The translations under genes were made by a program, and so were the position numbers. A stretch of 64,000 bases of DNA from a bacterium (GTDB lineage Bacteria > Chloroflexota > Dehalococcoidia > Tepidiformales > Tepidiformaceae): positions 1-64,000 of the forward strand of contig QEVS01000010.1 in the NCBI GenBank assembly GCA_003577245.1. The letters are read 5' to 3'. How positions within the stretch are numbered: the stretch's first letter is position 1; each line of letters begins with the position of its first letter. Under the pieces are notes generated by a model, which was not told the DNA's origin, did not search any database, and saw only the letters and a list, made by a program, of their open reading frames with translations. Below are positions 1 to 8,681 of the stretch, in pieces.

Positions 1-1
1 C

Positions 2-727
2 CTCGAGGCGGCAGTCCAGGGGGGTCTCAACATCCTGATCTCGGGCGGGACCGGCAGCGGCAAGACGACCTGCCTCAACGCGCTTGGCGCGTCCATCGCA
101 GGGGCGGAGGAGCGGGTGGTCACGATCGAGGAGACGGGCGAACTCCACCTTGAGGGGACGCTCCCGGACTGTGTGGCGCTGCAGGCGCGGCTGCCAAACG
201 TGGAAGGTATCGGCGCCTTCCCCATCCGCAGCCTCGTCAAAAACGCGCTTCGCATGCGACCGACCCGGATCATCGTCGGTGAGGTCCGGGGCGCTGAGGC
301 CCTCGACATGCTCGCCGCGATGAACAGCGGGCACGACGGCTCGATGTGCACCATCCACGCAAACGGCCCCCGGCAGGCGCTCTCGAAGCTGCGGATGTAC
401 GCGATGATGGCCGAGGAGGCGCTGCCTGCCGAGGCGGTGACAGAGATGATCGCCGAAGCGATCGACCTCGTGGTCCACCTCCGCCTGGACCCGGCCGGCG
501 CCCGCCGGGTCGTCACGAACGTCTACGAAGTGACAGGCCTCGAAGGCGACACGGTCGCGGGGAGCGACCTCTTCAGCCTCAGCGAGGGCGCCCTGCGCTG
601 GACGGGTATTCGCCCGCGCTTCGCTGCCCGGCTCCATGGCGGGGCGTTCCCGTGGGACCGGCTGGCTGGGGCTCCCGCGCCAGCTGGCGCCGGTCTGGAC
701 GGCGCTCGGCGGGGGGTGGAGCGATGA
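2..727 (+). CDS. tadA: TadA/CpaF-type pilus assembly ATPase (5' end outside window)
   Basis: This is the C-terminal part of a secretion-superfamily ATPase that powers Tad (Flp) pilus assembly at the inner face of the membrane. The frame is open from base 2. It shows the Walker A loop GGTGSGKTT at visible residues 14-22, the TRIIVGEVRGAEALDML Walker B region and the His-box sequence HDGSMCTIHAN. These are hallmarks of the CpaF/TadA branch of the VirB11 family. About 241 codons are visible, so the N-terminal domain lies upstream. Its stop overlaps an ATG at 724, but no credible gene follows there. A regulatory array separates it from tadB, so tadA probably belongs to a preceding transcript or reads through into the next operon. 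Confidence 0.93.
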   Translation, partial: LEAAVQGGLNILISGGTGSGKTTCLNALGASIAGAEERVVTIEETGELHLEGTLPDCVALQARLPNVEGIGAFPIRSLVKNALRMRPTRIIVGEVRGAEALDMLAAMNSGHDGSMCTIHANGPRQALSKLRMYAMMAEEALPAEAVTEMIAEAIDLVVHLRLDPAGARRVVTNVYEVTGLEGDTVAGSDLFSLSEGALRWTGIRPRFAARLHGGAFPWDRLAGAPAPAGAGLDGARRGVER

Positions 728-777
728 GCAACGCCTGTAGGACGACGTTCGAACGGATCCTGGCCCCGCGCCAGCGA

Positions 778-848
778 TGGGAAGGAAATTGGAACAGAGG
801 GGCCCGGATTGGAACGGACTGGCCCGGAAGTTGGAACGGAATTGGAAC
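778..848 (+). promoter_or_regulatory. Heptamer array A (putative SARP operator) upstream of tadB
   Basis: Five direct heptamers lie at 778 (TGGGAAG, weak), 789, 809, 831 and 842 (all TTGGAAC). Start-to-start distances are 11, 20, 22 and 11 bp, so all copies fall near one face of the helix. The same order of distances recurs at 26619-26689 and, on the other strand, at 22186-22256. Direct heptamers at 11 or 22 bp are the known architecture of SARP-family operators, and a SARP-domain protein is encoded at 5649-8681 in the operon that starts here. The repeats are seen directly; the binding protein is inferred. Confidence 0.8.
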
Positions 849-857
849 TGCGGCGAG

Positions 858-863
858 CAGGAT
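858..863 (+). promoter_or_regulatory. Candidate -10 hexamer CAGGAT of the tad operon
   Basis: The hexamer begins 9 bp after the last heptamer of array A, the same offset as the CACGCT hexamers downstream of arrays B and C. SARP-dependent promoters usually place the last operator repeat about 8 bp before the -10 element, replacing a -35 box. The Shine-Dalgarno-like GGGAGGTG at 873-880 and the GTG at 885 follow. Confidence 0.4.
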
Positions 864-884
864 GGGGTGCTCGGGAGGTGTCCG

Positions 885-1742
885 GTGCCGCTGATCCTGT
901 CGCTCACCTTCGCCGTGGGACTGCTCCTGGTCTTCCTCTCCGCGACCACGCGCTGGACGCCGGTACGTGACGAGCAGCCGCGGCGGCCCGTGCTCCGGGC
1001 ATTCCTTGACCGGAATGGTGCGGGGCAGGTGGGCGTGCGCGACTTCGCCCTCCTTAGCGCAGCGACCGGGATCGCCCTGGACCTTGCTACCGAGTTCGCC
1101 CTCGGCTGGCCGATGGTCAGCGCCGCGGCCCTCCTCCTCGGGATCACACTGCCCGCCTGGTATCTGACCAACCGCCACCAGCGCGAGCGGACGGCGTTGC
1201 AGTCGGCCCTCGCGGACGCGGTCGACTCGCTCCGCTCAGCCGTGCGCTCGGGGATGAGCGTCGAGGAGGCGCTGGCGTCGCTCGCCAGGCACGGGCCAGA
1301 GGTGCTCCGGCCTCCGCTGACCGACCTCGCCCGCGACCTCCGCGTCAGTGGCTTCGAGGAGGCGATTCGCCGCACGCGTGAGCAGGTCGCCGATCCCGTC
1401 TTCGACATGGTGGCCGCCGCCTTGCTGATGTCGCACCGTGTCGGTGGCCGCAACCTTAGCACCGTCCTCGAAGCCCTCAGCCGCTCAGTTCGCCAGACCA
1501 TCCAGGTCGAGCAGGAGCTCCGCGCACACCAGGCCAAGAACGTCCTCTCGGCGCGTATCATCGCCGCGCTGCCGCTGGTCCTCATCCTGCTCATTCGCGG
1601 GCTCAACCCCGGCTACCTCGACGTGTTCTCGTCGGCGACGGGCCAGGCAATTCTCGCGCTCTGCCTGCTGAGCGTTGCCATCGGCTACGCCGGGATGCTC
1701 CGGGCGACGCGCCTGCCGGGTGAAGAGCGGGTGCTGCAATGA
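885..1742 (+). CDS. tadB: TadB-like pilus assembly membrane protein (T2SS F domain)
   Basis: Inner-membrane platform protein of a Tad pilus, about 285 residues. It has an N-terminal membrane segment (LILSLTFAVGLLLVFL), a second hydrophobic region near residues 50-90, a cytoplasmic type II secretion F domain with the SALADAVDSLRSAVRSGMS stretch, and two C-terminal membrane segments. I start it at GTG 885 because GGGAGG lies just upstream. The frame is open back to an ATG at 777, but that would translate the TTGGAAC operator array. The stop overlaps the tadC start as ATGA, implying translational coupling. Confidence 0.88.
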   Translation: MPLILSLTFAVGLLLVFLSATTRWTPVRDEQPRRPVLRAFLDRNGAGQVGVRDFALLSAATGIALDLATEFALGWPMVSAAALLLGITLPAWYLTNRHQRERTALQSALADAVDSLRSAVRSGMSVEEALASLARHGPEVLRPPLTDLARDLRVSGFEEAIRRTREQVADPVFDMVAAALLMSHRVGGRNLSTVLEALSRSVRQTIQVEQELRAHQAKNVLSARIIAALPLVLILLIRGLNPGYLDVFSSATGQAILALCLLSVAIGYAGMLRATRLPGEERVLQ

Positions 1743-2683
1743 CGGCGGGGCTGGTAGTCGGCGGGCTGTTCGGGCTTGGGCTCTGGCTCGTGATCACAAG
1801 CCTGCCGTGGGCTCAGCGCAGGCCGGACCTGGCATTCGAGCTGCGGCGCCTCTCAGCCCAGGGACGGATGGAGCTGGAAGCCGAGCGTCAGCGGGCCGGT
1901 CCGTCGATGTTCGTGTCACCGGTGCTGGAACGGACACTCCGCCCGGCACTCGACGACGCGGGCAAGGTGGTTGCCCGGCTGCTGACGCGCCTGGGCGTCC
2001 GGACGGCCGACCTCGAGCTGCGCCTGGCTGTCGGCTGGCCGGGAATGACGCCCAGCCAGTTCTTCGGGCAGAAGCTGGCCGTCGGCCTTCTCTTCTTCGC
2101 CAGCTTCCCGGCCCTCAATCTCGCGGGGCTCCAGCCCTTCGGGTCCTGGCCGATCTGGACCTGGCTCGCCGGTGGGTTTGTCGGCTTCATCCAGCCAGAC
2201 TGGCTGCTGGACCGGCGGGTGTCGCAGCGGCGGCAACAGATACTGATGGAGCTCCCGACCGTCCTCGACCTGCTCGCCATGGCGGCCAGCGCCGGGCTCT
2301 CGCCCGAGCAAGCACTCCTCGACGTGAGCCGGCAAGTGAAGGGCGTCCTCGGCGACGGTCTCCGCAACGTCGCGCGCGAGGCTGGTCTCGGCACGATGAC
2401 CCACCCACAGGGATTGCGGGCGCTGGCCACCCGCGAGGGCGTCCAGGAGATCGTCTCGATGGCGGACGCATGGCAGTCGGCGCTCGAGCAGGGACTGCCG
2501 CTGGGCCAGGTGATGCTCACGCTCGCCGACACGGTCCGCGAGCGGAAGCGCACAACCCTCATCGCCGAAGGGGAGAAGAGCAGCGTCCGCATGCTCTTTC
2601 CCGTCACCCTCTTCATCTTCCCGGTCTTCCTCGTCGTCCTTCTCTACCCGGCTGGTGTGCAGCTGCTTGGGCTGAGCGACTGA
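1739..2683 (+). CDS. tadC: TadC-like pilus assembly membrane protein (T2SS F domain)
   Basis: Second platform protein of the Tad machine, 314 residues. The N-terminus is a membrane segment (AGLVVGGLFGLGLWLVITS), two more lie around residues 115-160, and the F domain carries LPTVLDLLAMAASAGLSPEQA. The C-terminus ends in a long hydrophobic segment (MLFPVTLFIFPVFLVVLL). TadB and TadC normally occur as an adjacent pair that interact with TadA, exactly as here. Coupled to tadB by an ATGA overlap. Confidence 0.88.
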   Translation: MTAGLVVGGLFGLGLWLVITSLPWAQRRPDLAFELRRLSAQGRMELEAERQRAGPSMFVSPVLERTLRPALDDAGKVVARLLTRLGVRTADLELRLAVGWPGMTPSQFFGQKLAVGLLFFASFPALNLAGLQPFGSWPIWTWLAGGFVGFIQPDWLLDRRVSQRRQQILMELPTVLDLLAMAASAGLSPEQALLDVSRQVKGVLGDGLRNVAREAGLGTMTHPQGLRALATREGVQEIVSMADAWQSALEQGLPLGQVMLTLADTVRERKRTTLIAEGEKSSVRMLFPVTLFIFPVFLVVLLYPAGVQLLGLSD

Positions 2684-2709
2684 GGTTGGCCTCAAGAAAG
2701 GAGAACCCA

Positions 2710-2886
2710 ATGAACCTGCACCGATTCCGTTCCGCGCTGACAGGCGGAGAGTCCGGCCAGTCGATGGTCGAGTACGCGCTCGTCACTGCCCTGATCGCGG
2801 TCGTGGCGCTCGTCGCTGTCCAGACACTCGGCGAGGGCATCGTCTCTGTCTTTGAGGCCATCACGGATGAGATCGGCGTTATCTAG
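2710..2886 (+). CDS. flp: Flp-type pilin
   Basis: A 58-residue prepilin and likely major subunit of the Tad pilus. It has a short basic leader, the prepilin peptidase site region SGQSMVEYALV with Glu at +5 after the Gly, and one hydrophobic helix (ALVTALIAVVALVAV), all diagnostic of Flp pilins. AAGAAAGGAG at 2693-2702 is a strong ribosome site placed correctly for ATG 2710. No prepilin peptidase gene (TadV/CpaA) is visible in the window, so processing must come from outside it. Confidence 0.88.
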   Translation: MNLHRFRSALTGGESGQSMVEYALVTALIAVVALVAVQTLGEGIVSVFEAITDEIGVI

Positions 2887-3298
2887 GCCGTGGCGCCTGT
2901 CCTGGGTCCGCCCAGCTAGTGGCGAGGCAGGCGAGAGCATGGTCGAGTTCGCGCTCGTGCTCCCGCTGCTTCTTATGGTCCTGATCGGCGTCGTGCAGTT
3001 CGGGCTGGTGTACCACGCCCAGAACGTTGCCACGACGGCGGCACAGGAAGGCGCCCGGCTTGGTGCGGCCGAGGACGGCGACCCGACGATCGCCGAGGGG
3101 CGCACGCTGGATGTGCTGCGGTCGGGCCTTGGAAGCGTTGGCGATGGGTTCGATGTCAGCGCGTCCGAATCGGAGGAGTGGGTCACCGTGAATGCCAGCG
3201 GCGGCTACCCCCTCATCATCCCCTGGCTGGGCAGCCAGACAATCTCCATCGACGCCTCGGCGGAGATGCGAAAGGAGGGCTTCCGCAGTGGTCCGTAG
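2867..3298 (+). CDS. tadE: TadE-like pseudopilin
   Basis: A 143-residue minor pseudopilin. The processing region reads GEAGESMVEFALVLPLLLMV, a prepilin site followed by a hydrophobic helix, then a periplasmic or extracellular domain. I choose ATG 2867, which overlaps the flp 3' end by 20 bases; a TTG at 2852 is in frame but less likely. The conserved Glu in MVEFALV is the TadE signature. The next pseudopilin overlaps it by 11 bases. Confidence 0.8.
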   Translation: MRSALSRPWRLSWVRPASGEAGESMVEFALVLPLLLMVLIGVVQFGLVYHAQNVATTAAQEGARLGAAEDGDPTIAEGRTLDVLRSGLGSVGDGFDVSASESEEWVTVNASGGYPLIIPWLGSQTISIDASAEMRKEGFRSGP

Positions 3299-3737
3299 GC
3301 TTCGCACGATCATGCGGAAGGCGCACGGTGAGTCCGGGCAGGCGCTCGTCGAGGCGGCGCTCGCGATTCCGGTTCTGCTCGTGCTGGTCTTCGGGGTGGT
3401 CGCTGCGGGTCGCATCACCGAGGCGAAGATCGCGGTCCAGGCGGCAGCGCGAGAGTCCAGCAGAGCGCTCGCGGTGGCGCCGTCAGAAGAGCAGGGCATC
3501 GCCGACGCGCTGACCGCTGGCGAGAACGTCGCGGTCGGCTACGGACTCGATGGCAGCCGGCTAACCATCGATCTCGACTCGGGCGGATTCAGCCGGGGCG
3601 GCACGGTGACCTCCGACGTCCAATACAGCGTCTCGCTCTCCGACCTGCCGCTGCTGAATTTCTTCGACGTCGACGTGGGTGCCAGCCACTCCGAGCGGAT
3701 CGATTTCTACCGGAGCAGAGAGGCAGCTGCACGATGA
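3288..3737 (+). CDS. TadE/TadF-like pseudopilin
   Basis: A 149-residue pseudopilin resembling TadE/TadF. It has a basic leader, then GESGQALVEAALAIPVLLVL as the prepilin cleavage and membrane region, then a soluble domain. The start is GTG 3288, supported by AAAGGAGGG at 3271-3279. The open frame extends upstream to 3192 but that part is inside tadE. It shares ATGA coupling with the next gene. Assignment as TadE or TadF cannot be made from sequence alone. Confidence 0.75.
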   Translation: MVRRLRTIMRKAHGESGQALVEAALAIPVLLVLVFGVVAAGRITEAKIAVQAAARESSRALAVAPSEEQGIADALTAGENVAVGYGLDGSRLTIDLDSGGFSRGGTVTSDVQYSVSLSDLPLLNFFDVDVGASHSERIDFYRSREAAAR

Positions 3738-4165
3738 ACGTCGTCCGCCGGCTCCACGGTGACGAGGGCCAGGTCCTCGTGATGGTTGCGCTGATGATGG
3801 TCGGCGTGGTGAGTGTCGTCGGGCTCGTCTCGGATGGCGGGCTAGTCTTCGCCCAGCGGCGCGACCTGCAGAACGTGGCCGACGCTGCCGCGGCGGCGGG
3901 AGCCATGCAGATAGACGAGGCGGCCTACCGATCGACCGGTGAGGTGGTCCTCGACGAACAGCTGGCCCGCGATGCCGCCGTGCTCTACCTGGACGCCGAA
4001 GGCGACCTCGATTACGTGGTGTCGGTCCTGTCTGACCGGGTGGAAGTCGCGGTTTCGCGGCAGGCAACGACCGGCTTCCTGCGGGTCATCGGTATCAACG
4101 AGGTTGAGGTGAGTGCCAGCGCGTCCGCGGAGCCGCGCTATGGCGTCGAGAGTGCGGGCCCGTAG
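3734..4165 (+). CDS. TadG-like (TadE/G N-terminal domain) pilus protein
   Basis: A 143-residue protein with the DEGQVLVMVALMMVGVVSVV leader-like helix followed by FAQRRDLQNVADAAAAAGA, the conserved motif of the putative Flp pilus-assembly TadE/G-like family. Full-length TadG proteins are usually much larger and carry a von Willebrand A domain, which is absent here, so this is a short form. ATGA overlap with the upstream pseudopilin places it in the tad operon. Confidence 0.75.
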   Translation: MNVVRRLHGDEGQVLVMVALMMVGVVSVVGLVSDGGLVFAQRRDLQNVADAAAAAGAMQIDEAAYRSTGEVVLDEQLARDAAVLYLDAEGDLDYVVSVLSDRVEVAVSRQATTGFLRVIGINEVEVSASASAEPRYGVESAGP

Positions 4166-4177
4166 GAGGCAGGACGG

Positions 4178-4732
4178 ATGGATTGGCGACGCGTCATACG
4201 ATGGGCAACCTGCAGCCTGCTGCTAGCAGCGCTGGCTGCCGCGTGCGGTGGTGACAGCGCTGACCCAACACCGACCACAACCGCAACGGGTGCCGATCCC
4301 AGCCGGACCCCGACGATCGTCCCACAACCGACTGCTACTGCTCACCCGGAGGCAGAAGTGCTGGCGGCGTACGAAAACTATTGGGAGGTCTACGCCGACG
4401 CACTGCGCGATCGCGACGACAGCCGCCTCGACGAGGTGATGACCGGACCCCGTTTGAAGCGCGGGATGGCGGAGATCGCTGGGCTTATCGCTGATGGTCG
4501 GGCCGTTGAGCAAGTCGTGCACCTCAATCCCATCGTCGTTGAGATCGTCGGGGACCAGGCAGTCATCCTCGATGAGTACGAGAACTACAGCTACTACGTC
4601 GACCCCGCGACCCACCAGCCCCTTCGCCCCACACCCTCCACCCCGCAGGTTCTCCGCGACACCGTGACGATGCATCGCATCGACGGCGTGTGGAAGGTCT
4701 TCGACGGCATCAGACAGGAGACCACCGAATGA
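4178..4732 (+). CDS. Lipoprotein with NTF2/SnoaL-like domain
   Basis: A 184-residue predicted lipoprotein. The signal peptide ends in the lipobox LAAAC, a Thr/Pro-rich linker (residues about 28-58) follows, and then a domain starting AEVLAAYENYWEVYADALRDR with alternating charged and aromatic residues ending in VDGVWKVFDG-like sequence. This resembles NTF2-fold accessory domains found in secretion systems. It sits between the pseudopilin genes and a secreted PKD-like protein in the same transcript, so an envelope role in pilus or transfer-machine assembly is an inference. Confidence 0.6.
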   Translation: MDWRRVIRWATCSLLLAALAAACGGDSADPTPTTTATGADPSRTPTIVPQPTATAHPEAEVLAAYENYWEVYADALRDRDDSRLDEVMTGPRLKRGMAEIAGLIADGRAVEQVVHLNPIVVEIVGDQAVILDEYENYSYYVDPATHQPLRPTPSTPQVLRDTVTMHRIDGVWKVFDGIRQETTE

Positions 4733-5652
4733 GACCTCGCCATCGTTGCCTGTTCCACCAAGCACTCGCGGTTCTGATAGCAGCAGCTTCCGTTCTCGTT
4801 ATAGCCCCTGTCCCAACTCGCGCCGATGGCGACGACGGCCGTCACGTACCCGACGCCGGGATGAGGACATCGGCGAGTGTCTCGGTTCGGTCGGGACCCA
4901 ACGGAGTCACGGTCTACATCAGCGTCGCCCAGGAATCTCCCGGAGCAGGACCGGCTTCGTCAGCCAGCACCTCCGGTAGCACGGGACGGGCGCGCTCTTG
5001 CCGCATCAGCGCACAGAACATAGGGATCGTGCTGTCCAACTCAACTTGGTACCAAGCGGAGCAGGCCGCTCACCCCGGCCACGTCTGGGGCAGCGTGAGC
5101 TGCGACGACGGCTTCTTCGCTTTCATTTGGATCCCCGTAGGCACACCTGTTGGCGGCAATGTCCAGGTCGTGTTCGTCGACGACGGCGGTGTGGACCCGG
5201 TCGCGGTCGCCCTCGAACTCCTCAACCACCTCCCGATCCCGGATATCTCCGTCGAAGCCAACCCTTCGACCGGTCTCGTCGCACTGGCCTCCTGGTTCTG
5301 GATCGATGGCTATGACGGCTCACCCATCAGCTCGTCGGACGCGCTTTCGGGCGTCACGGTTGATGTCGAGGTTGAACCGCTGGTCTACCGCTGGTCGTTC
5401 GGCGATGGGACGTCCGCGGAGACGACGTCGCTCGGGCAGCGCTATCCCGCCGAGAGCGACATCCGCCACGTCTACGAACAGTCGTCGCTGGCGGCCGGCG
5501 GCGCCTACGGCATCACGGTGGAGGTCACGTTCACGGCCCGGTACCGCGTCAACGGCGGCGCATGGGAAGCGCTCGAGCCGATCACCCGGTCGTTCAGGGA
5601 TGACTACCCGGTCCAGCAGCTCCAGTCCGTGCTGACGGGGCAGCGGCAATGA
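4729..5652 (+). CDS. Secreted PKD-like protein of the tad operon
   Basis: A 307-residue exported protein. Signal peptide at residues about 10-30 (ALAVLIAAASVLVIAPVPTRA). The C-terminal half contains VYRWSFGDGTSAETT and HVYEQSS, the W-x-FGDG and H-x-Y pattern of PKD (polycystic kidney disease) domains that often mediate extracellular contacts. ATG 4729 overlaps the upstream stop and has CAGGAG before it. It precedes the LysM/SARP gene with ATGA overlap. A surface or adhesion role for the pilus is plausible but not shown. Confidence 0.6.
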   Translation: MRPRHRCLFHQALAVLIAAASVLVIAPVPTRADGDDGRHVPDAGMRTSASVSVRSGPNGVTVYISVAQESPGAGPASSASTSGSTGRARSCRISAQNIGIVLSNSTWYQAEQAAHPGHVWGSVSCDDGFFAFIWIPVGTPVGGNVQVVFVDDGGVDPVAVALELLNHLPIPDISVEANPSTGLVALASWFWIDGYDGSPISSSDALSGVTVDVEVEPLVYRWSFGDGTSAETTSLGQRYPAESDIRHVYEQSSLAAGGAYGITVEVTFTARYRVNGGAWEALEPITRSFRDDYPVQQLQSVLTGQRQ

Positions 5653-8600
5653 GCACCCGCGAACTCGCGACCAGCCGAGGCCGAGAGGGTGACGGAGGAT
5701 GGCTCGGCCTGATCGCGCTGGTGGCCACCTTCGTCGCGGTCGCGGTCGGCCTCTGGCTGTTGACCGGGCCACCGAACATGCTGACCTCGACGCCGGACTG
5801 GAGCCATATCCAGACCGTATTGACTGGCTCCCGGCTCAGCGACCAGGACGTCATCACGGTGACGACCGGCGTCGCCTGGCTCGTCGTTGCGTACCTCCTG
5901 CTGTCCATCGTGGTACGGCTTGCATTCGGCCTGGCCGCCGTCCTCACGGACCAGGCCGCCTGGGCGAGGGGCGGGCTTCGCGTCACTGCGCCGCTGACGC
6001 TTCCAATCGTCCGCCGCGTGGTCGACGGCGCCCTTGCGGGGACGATTCTGGTCAGTGCCACGTTCCACACGCCGTCGGCGGCGTTCGCATCCGCGGCCCC
6101 GATCACCAGGAGCGTCGAGGCGCCGCTCCAAAGACACCTGGCTTCGTTCGCCGAACCGGCCACCGTCCCGTCAACGGCCGCGCCGGCGCTGGCGCTGGAA
6201 ACCGTCCCTGCTACCTACACCGTGACGCGAGGCGACCACCTCTGGGGCATCGCGGAACGCTTCCTCGGCGATGGATTTCGCTGGGTCGAGATCTGGAAGC
6301 TCAACCAGCAGCGCACGATGACGGATGGACGGACCTTCGTGGACCCGAATCTCATCTACACCGGCTGGCAGCTGGAACTTCCGCAGGACGTCAGCAACGC
6401 TGAGCCCGGATCACTTCCTGACGAAGAGCCACTCGGTGGAACGCCGGAGCCAGAACCGACGCCCAAACCGGCGCCGGCGCCACCGACTCCCGAACCAACA
6501 GCGGTCGCCCCCATGCCGACACCAACCACGATCCCGGGTGGACCGGTCGCCCCCGCTGATGACGCCGGCGGCGGACTGGACCTTCGGCCCTCCTTGCCGA
6601 CCGTGCCGACGCCCGGCGGTGGAGTCGTGGCCGCGGCCGCCGCGATCACGGTCGGTGGGGCCGCGATGCTGCTGGTGTTTCGCCGCGCCCGGCAGCGGGG
6701 CGGGCAATCGAGCGGACGACCCGAAAGGCGGCCGGCCGGGTCTGGCGATGCGGCCCGCGTGCTGGCCACGAGTACGGCGCTCAGGTCGGCCATGTCGGAG
6801 CTCGATTTCGCAGGAACCGAAATCGTCCTCGTACGCGAGTCCGACCGCTACCTGGAGTTCACGCTCGACTGCCCGCCGGGCGATGCCGAGGCGCTGGTCG
6901 AATCTCGCTACGCACTCGGCCGCCAGCTCGGATGCGCCGTCGACGGCGAGCTCCTGGGGGCGACGGCGGTCCGGCTGAAGCTCTCGCGCATGAATCAGCT
7001 GGCGGCGGCGCTACTGGCTGAGGCCGGCGCCGGTGACGGGCCACTCCTCGTACCGGTCGGTGCTTCGGATTCCGGGATCCACTACGTCAACCTCGCAGCC
7101 GTCGGCAGCGTTTTGGTCATCGGTGGACGGCTGCAGGGCCGAGATCTCCTTACGAGCTGGTTCGCCACCCTCGATTCGCTCCATCCGGAGGGGACGGTAA
7201 AGGCAGTCGCGGACGAGGCGGCGGCAGATCGCCTAGCTGACTGCCTGGAACTGCTGCCTGGGCCAGCCGACGCCGATCCGCCAGCGGACTCGCCTTCGGC
7301 CTTCGCACGATGGCTCGAAACCTCGCTCTTAGCGCGCGATGCGGACCGGGAAGCGCCTGCGCTCATGGCGCTGATGGGGACGGACCCCGAGCCAGCCAGC
7401 GCGGTCGCCGAGATGGAAGGGATCCTTCGGCAGGGTCCAGGGCGAGGTATCTTCGTGATCGCCTTCGCCGAGTTGGTCGAGGCCGCCGAAACGCGGCATT
7501 CGTTCGGAGCCAGTGTGGTCTTCGGCGAAAGCGAGCAGTCCGGCGGGCCCGGCACGATCACGCTGAGCCTGCCCAATCTGCCTCCGCTCCATCTGGAACC
7601 TGTCGTGGTCCGGCGGCAGGTTGCGCACCGCCATCGCGCGGATACGGCAACGCTCGTGCCTGCGACGCCCGAATCCCCGGCATCGTCTACAGGTCACAGC
7701 GGCCACGTCCCGTCCGAAATCTGGCCGGAGAACGACGATGAACCGTCCGCGCACTCCATTCGGGCCACCGACTTGGCAGCCCCTCCATCGTCGAACGGGA
7801 CCCGTTCGGAACACGCGGCACCAGTCATCCAGAAATCGGACGCCACTCCTCGCCCGTCATCGGACAGGCAGGCATCGCTCCCGCTCGACGGACCCGACGG
7901 GGAGTCGGACAGCGAGGCTGGCCCCGTGTTCCGGGCGCGCCTCTTCGGGACGTTCCGGGTCGAGACAGAAGCCGGAGAGGTCGAGGGCTGGTCGATCCAA
8001 AAGGCGCGGGAGCTGCTCGCCTACCTGCTCGCCCACGGCGGCACGCCGGTCCTGCGCGACACGGCGGCGGAGGCGCTCGGGCTTAGCGGGGAGAACCAGG
8101 GAGGGCACCCGCTTCCCAACGCGGCCTACTACGTCCGCCGGGCGCTCAGCCGGGCAGTCCCGGAACTTGAGGGCGAGATCCTCGTCGCTGCGCGCCAGCG
8201 CTACACGCTTCGCGCGGGCCTGTTCCGCACAGACGTGGACGCCTTCGACGCGCACCTTGCCCGGGCTGACCGCCTGCGGGGCCATGAGGCCCTGGTCGAG
8301 TACCAGCGGGCGCTGGACATCTGCACGACCGACTTCCTCGCGGCAGAGGACTACGAATGGGCTGACGCCTACCGGCGCGACTACCAGAAGCGGTTCATCA
8401 CCGCCGGCCACCGGGCCGCGAAGTTGGCTCTTGAGCTGCGAGACCCGAAGCTCGCGATTCGCTTCTACGACGCCATCCTGCAGCGCGACCCCATCGACGA
8501 GGAGGCCGTCCGCGAGGCGATGCGCTGCCACGCTGCACTGGGCGACCAGAACTCCGCGAAACGCCGATACAAGAGGCTTGTCGAGGACCTCCGGGAGGCG

Positions 8601-8681
8601 CTCGACGACGACGAGGCGGAACCGATGCCCGAGACGACCAAGGTGCTGGAGGAACACACGGCGTCGAGAGCCGTATCGTAG
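5649..8681 (+). CDS. Membrane-spanning LysM / SARP (OmpR-type HTH plus BTAD) transcriptional regulator
   Basis: A 1010-residue fusion. Residues about 16-40 and 67-95 are hydrophobic membrane segments. A LysM peptidoglycan-binding domain lies at about 189-243 (YTVTRGDHLWGIAERFLG), then a Pro/Thr-rich linker, and another membrane segment at about 326-347 (AAAAAITVGGAAMLLVFRR). The C-terminal 250 residues start FRARLFGTFRVE and contain an OmpR-type winged helix followed by a bacterial transcriptional activator domain (YQRALDICTTDFLAAEDYEW), the SARP architecture. LysM-BTAD proteins are known in Gram-positive-like bacteria, but target operators are rarely identified. Here three SARP-style heptamer arrays occur in the same element, one driving this operon, which suggests autoregulation. 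Confidence 0.85.
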   Translation: MSTRELATSRGREGDGGWLGLIALVATFVAVAVGLWLLTGPPNMLTSTPDWSHIQTVLTGSRLSDQDVITVTTGVAWLVVAYLLLSIVVRLAFGLAAVLTDQAAWARGGLRVTAPLTLPIVRRVVDGALAGTILVSATFHTPSAAFASAAPITRSVEAPLQRHLASFAEPATVPSTAAPALALETVPATYTVTRGDHLWGIAERFLGDGFRWVEIWKLNQQRTMTDGRTFVDPNLIYTGWQLELPQDVSNAEPGSLPDEEPLGGTPEPEPTPKPAPAPPTPEPTAVAPMPTPTTIPGGPVAPADDAGGGLDLRPSLPTVPTPGGGVVAAAAAITVGGAAMLLVFRRARQRGGQSSGRPERRPAGSGDAARVLATSTALRSAMSELDFAGTEIVLVRESDRYLEFTLDCPPGDAEALVESRYALGRQLGCAVDGELLGATAVRLKLSRMNQLAAALLAEAGAGDGPLLVPVGASDSGIHYVNLAAVGSVLVIGGRLQGRDLLTSWFATLDSLHPEGTVKAVADEAAADRLADCLELLPGPADADPPADSPSAFARWLETSLLARDADREAPALMALMGTDPEPASAVAEMEGILRQGPGRGIFVIAFAELVEAAETRHSFGASVVFGESEQSGGPGTITLSLPNLPPLHLEPVVVRRQVAHRHRADTATLVPATPESPASSTGHSGHVPSEIWPENDDEPSAHSIRATDLAAPPSSNGTRSEHAAPVIQKSDATPRPSSDRQASLPLDGPDGESDSEAGPVFRARLFGTFRVETEAGEVEGWSIQKARELLAYLLAHGGTPVLRDTAAEALGLSGENQGGHPLPNAAYYVRRALSRAVPELEGEILVAARQRYTLRAGLFRTDVDAFDAHLARADRLRGHEALVEYQRALDICTTDFLAAEDYEWADAYRRDYQKRFITAGHRAAKLALELRDPKLAIRFYDAILQRDPIDEEAVREAMRCHAALGDQNSAKRRYKRLVEDLREALDDDEAEPMPETTKVLEEHTASRAVS

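Noticed and set aside
777..884. N-terminal extension of TadB from ATG 777
   Set aside because: It would translate the operator array. GTG 885 has a ribosome site and gives the expected membrane-segment start.
724..894. Short frame starting in an ATGA overlap with tadA
   Set aside because: Its sequence is mostly translation of the TTGGAAC repeats (WNRG, WNGIG) and no family features appear. The region is better explained as an operator.
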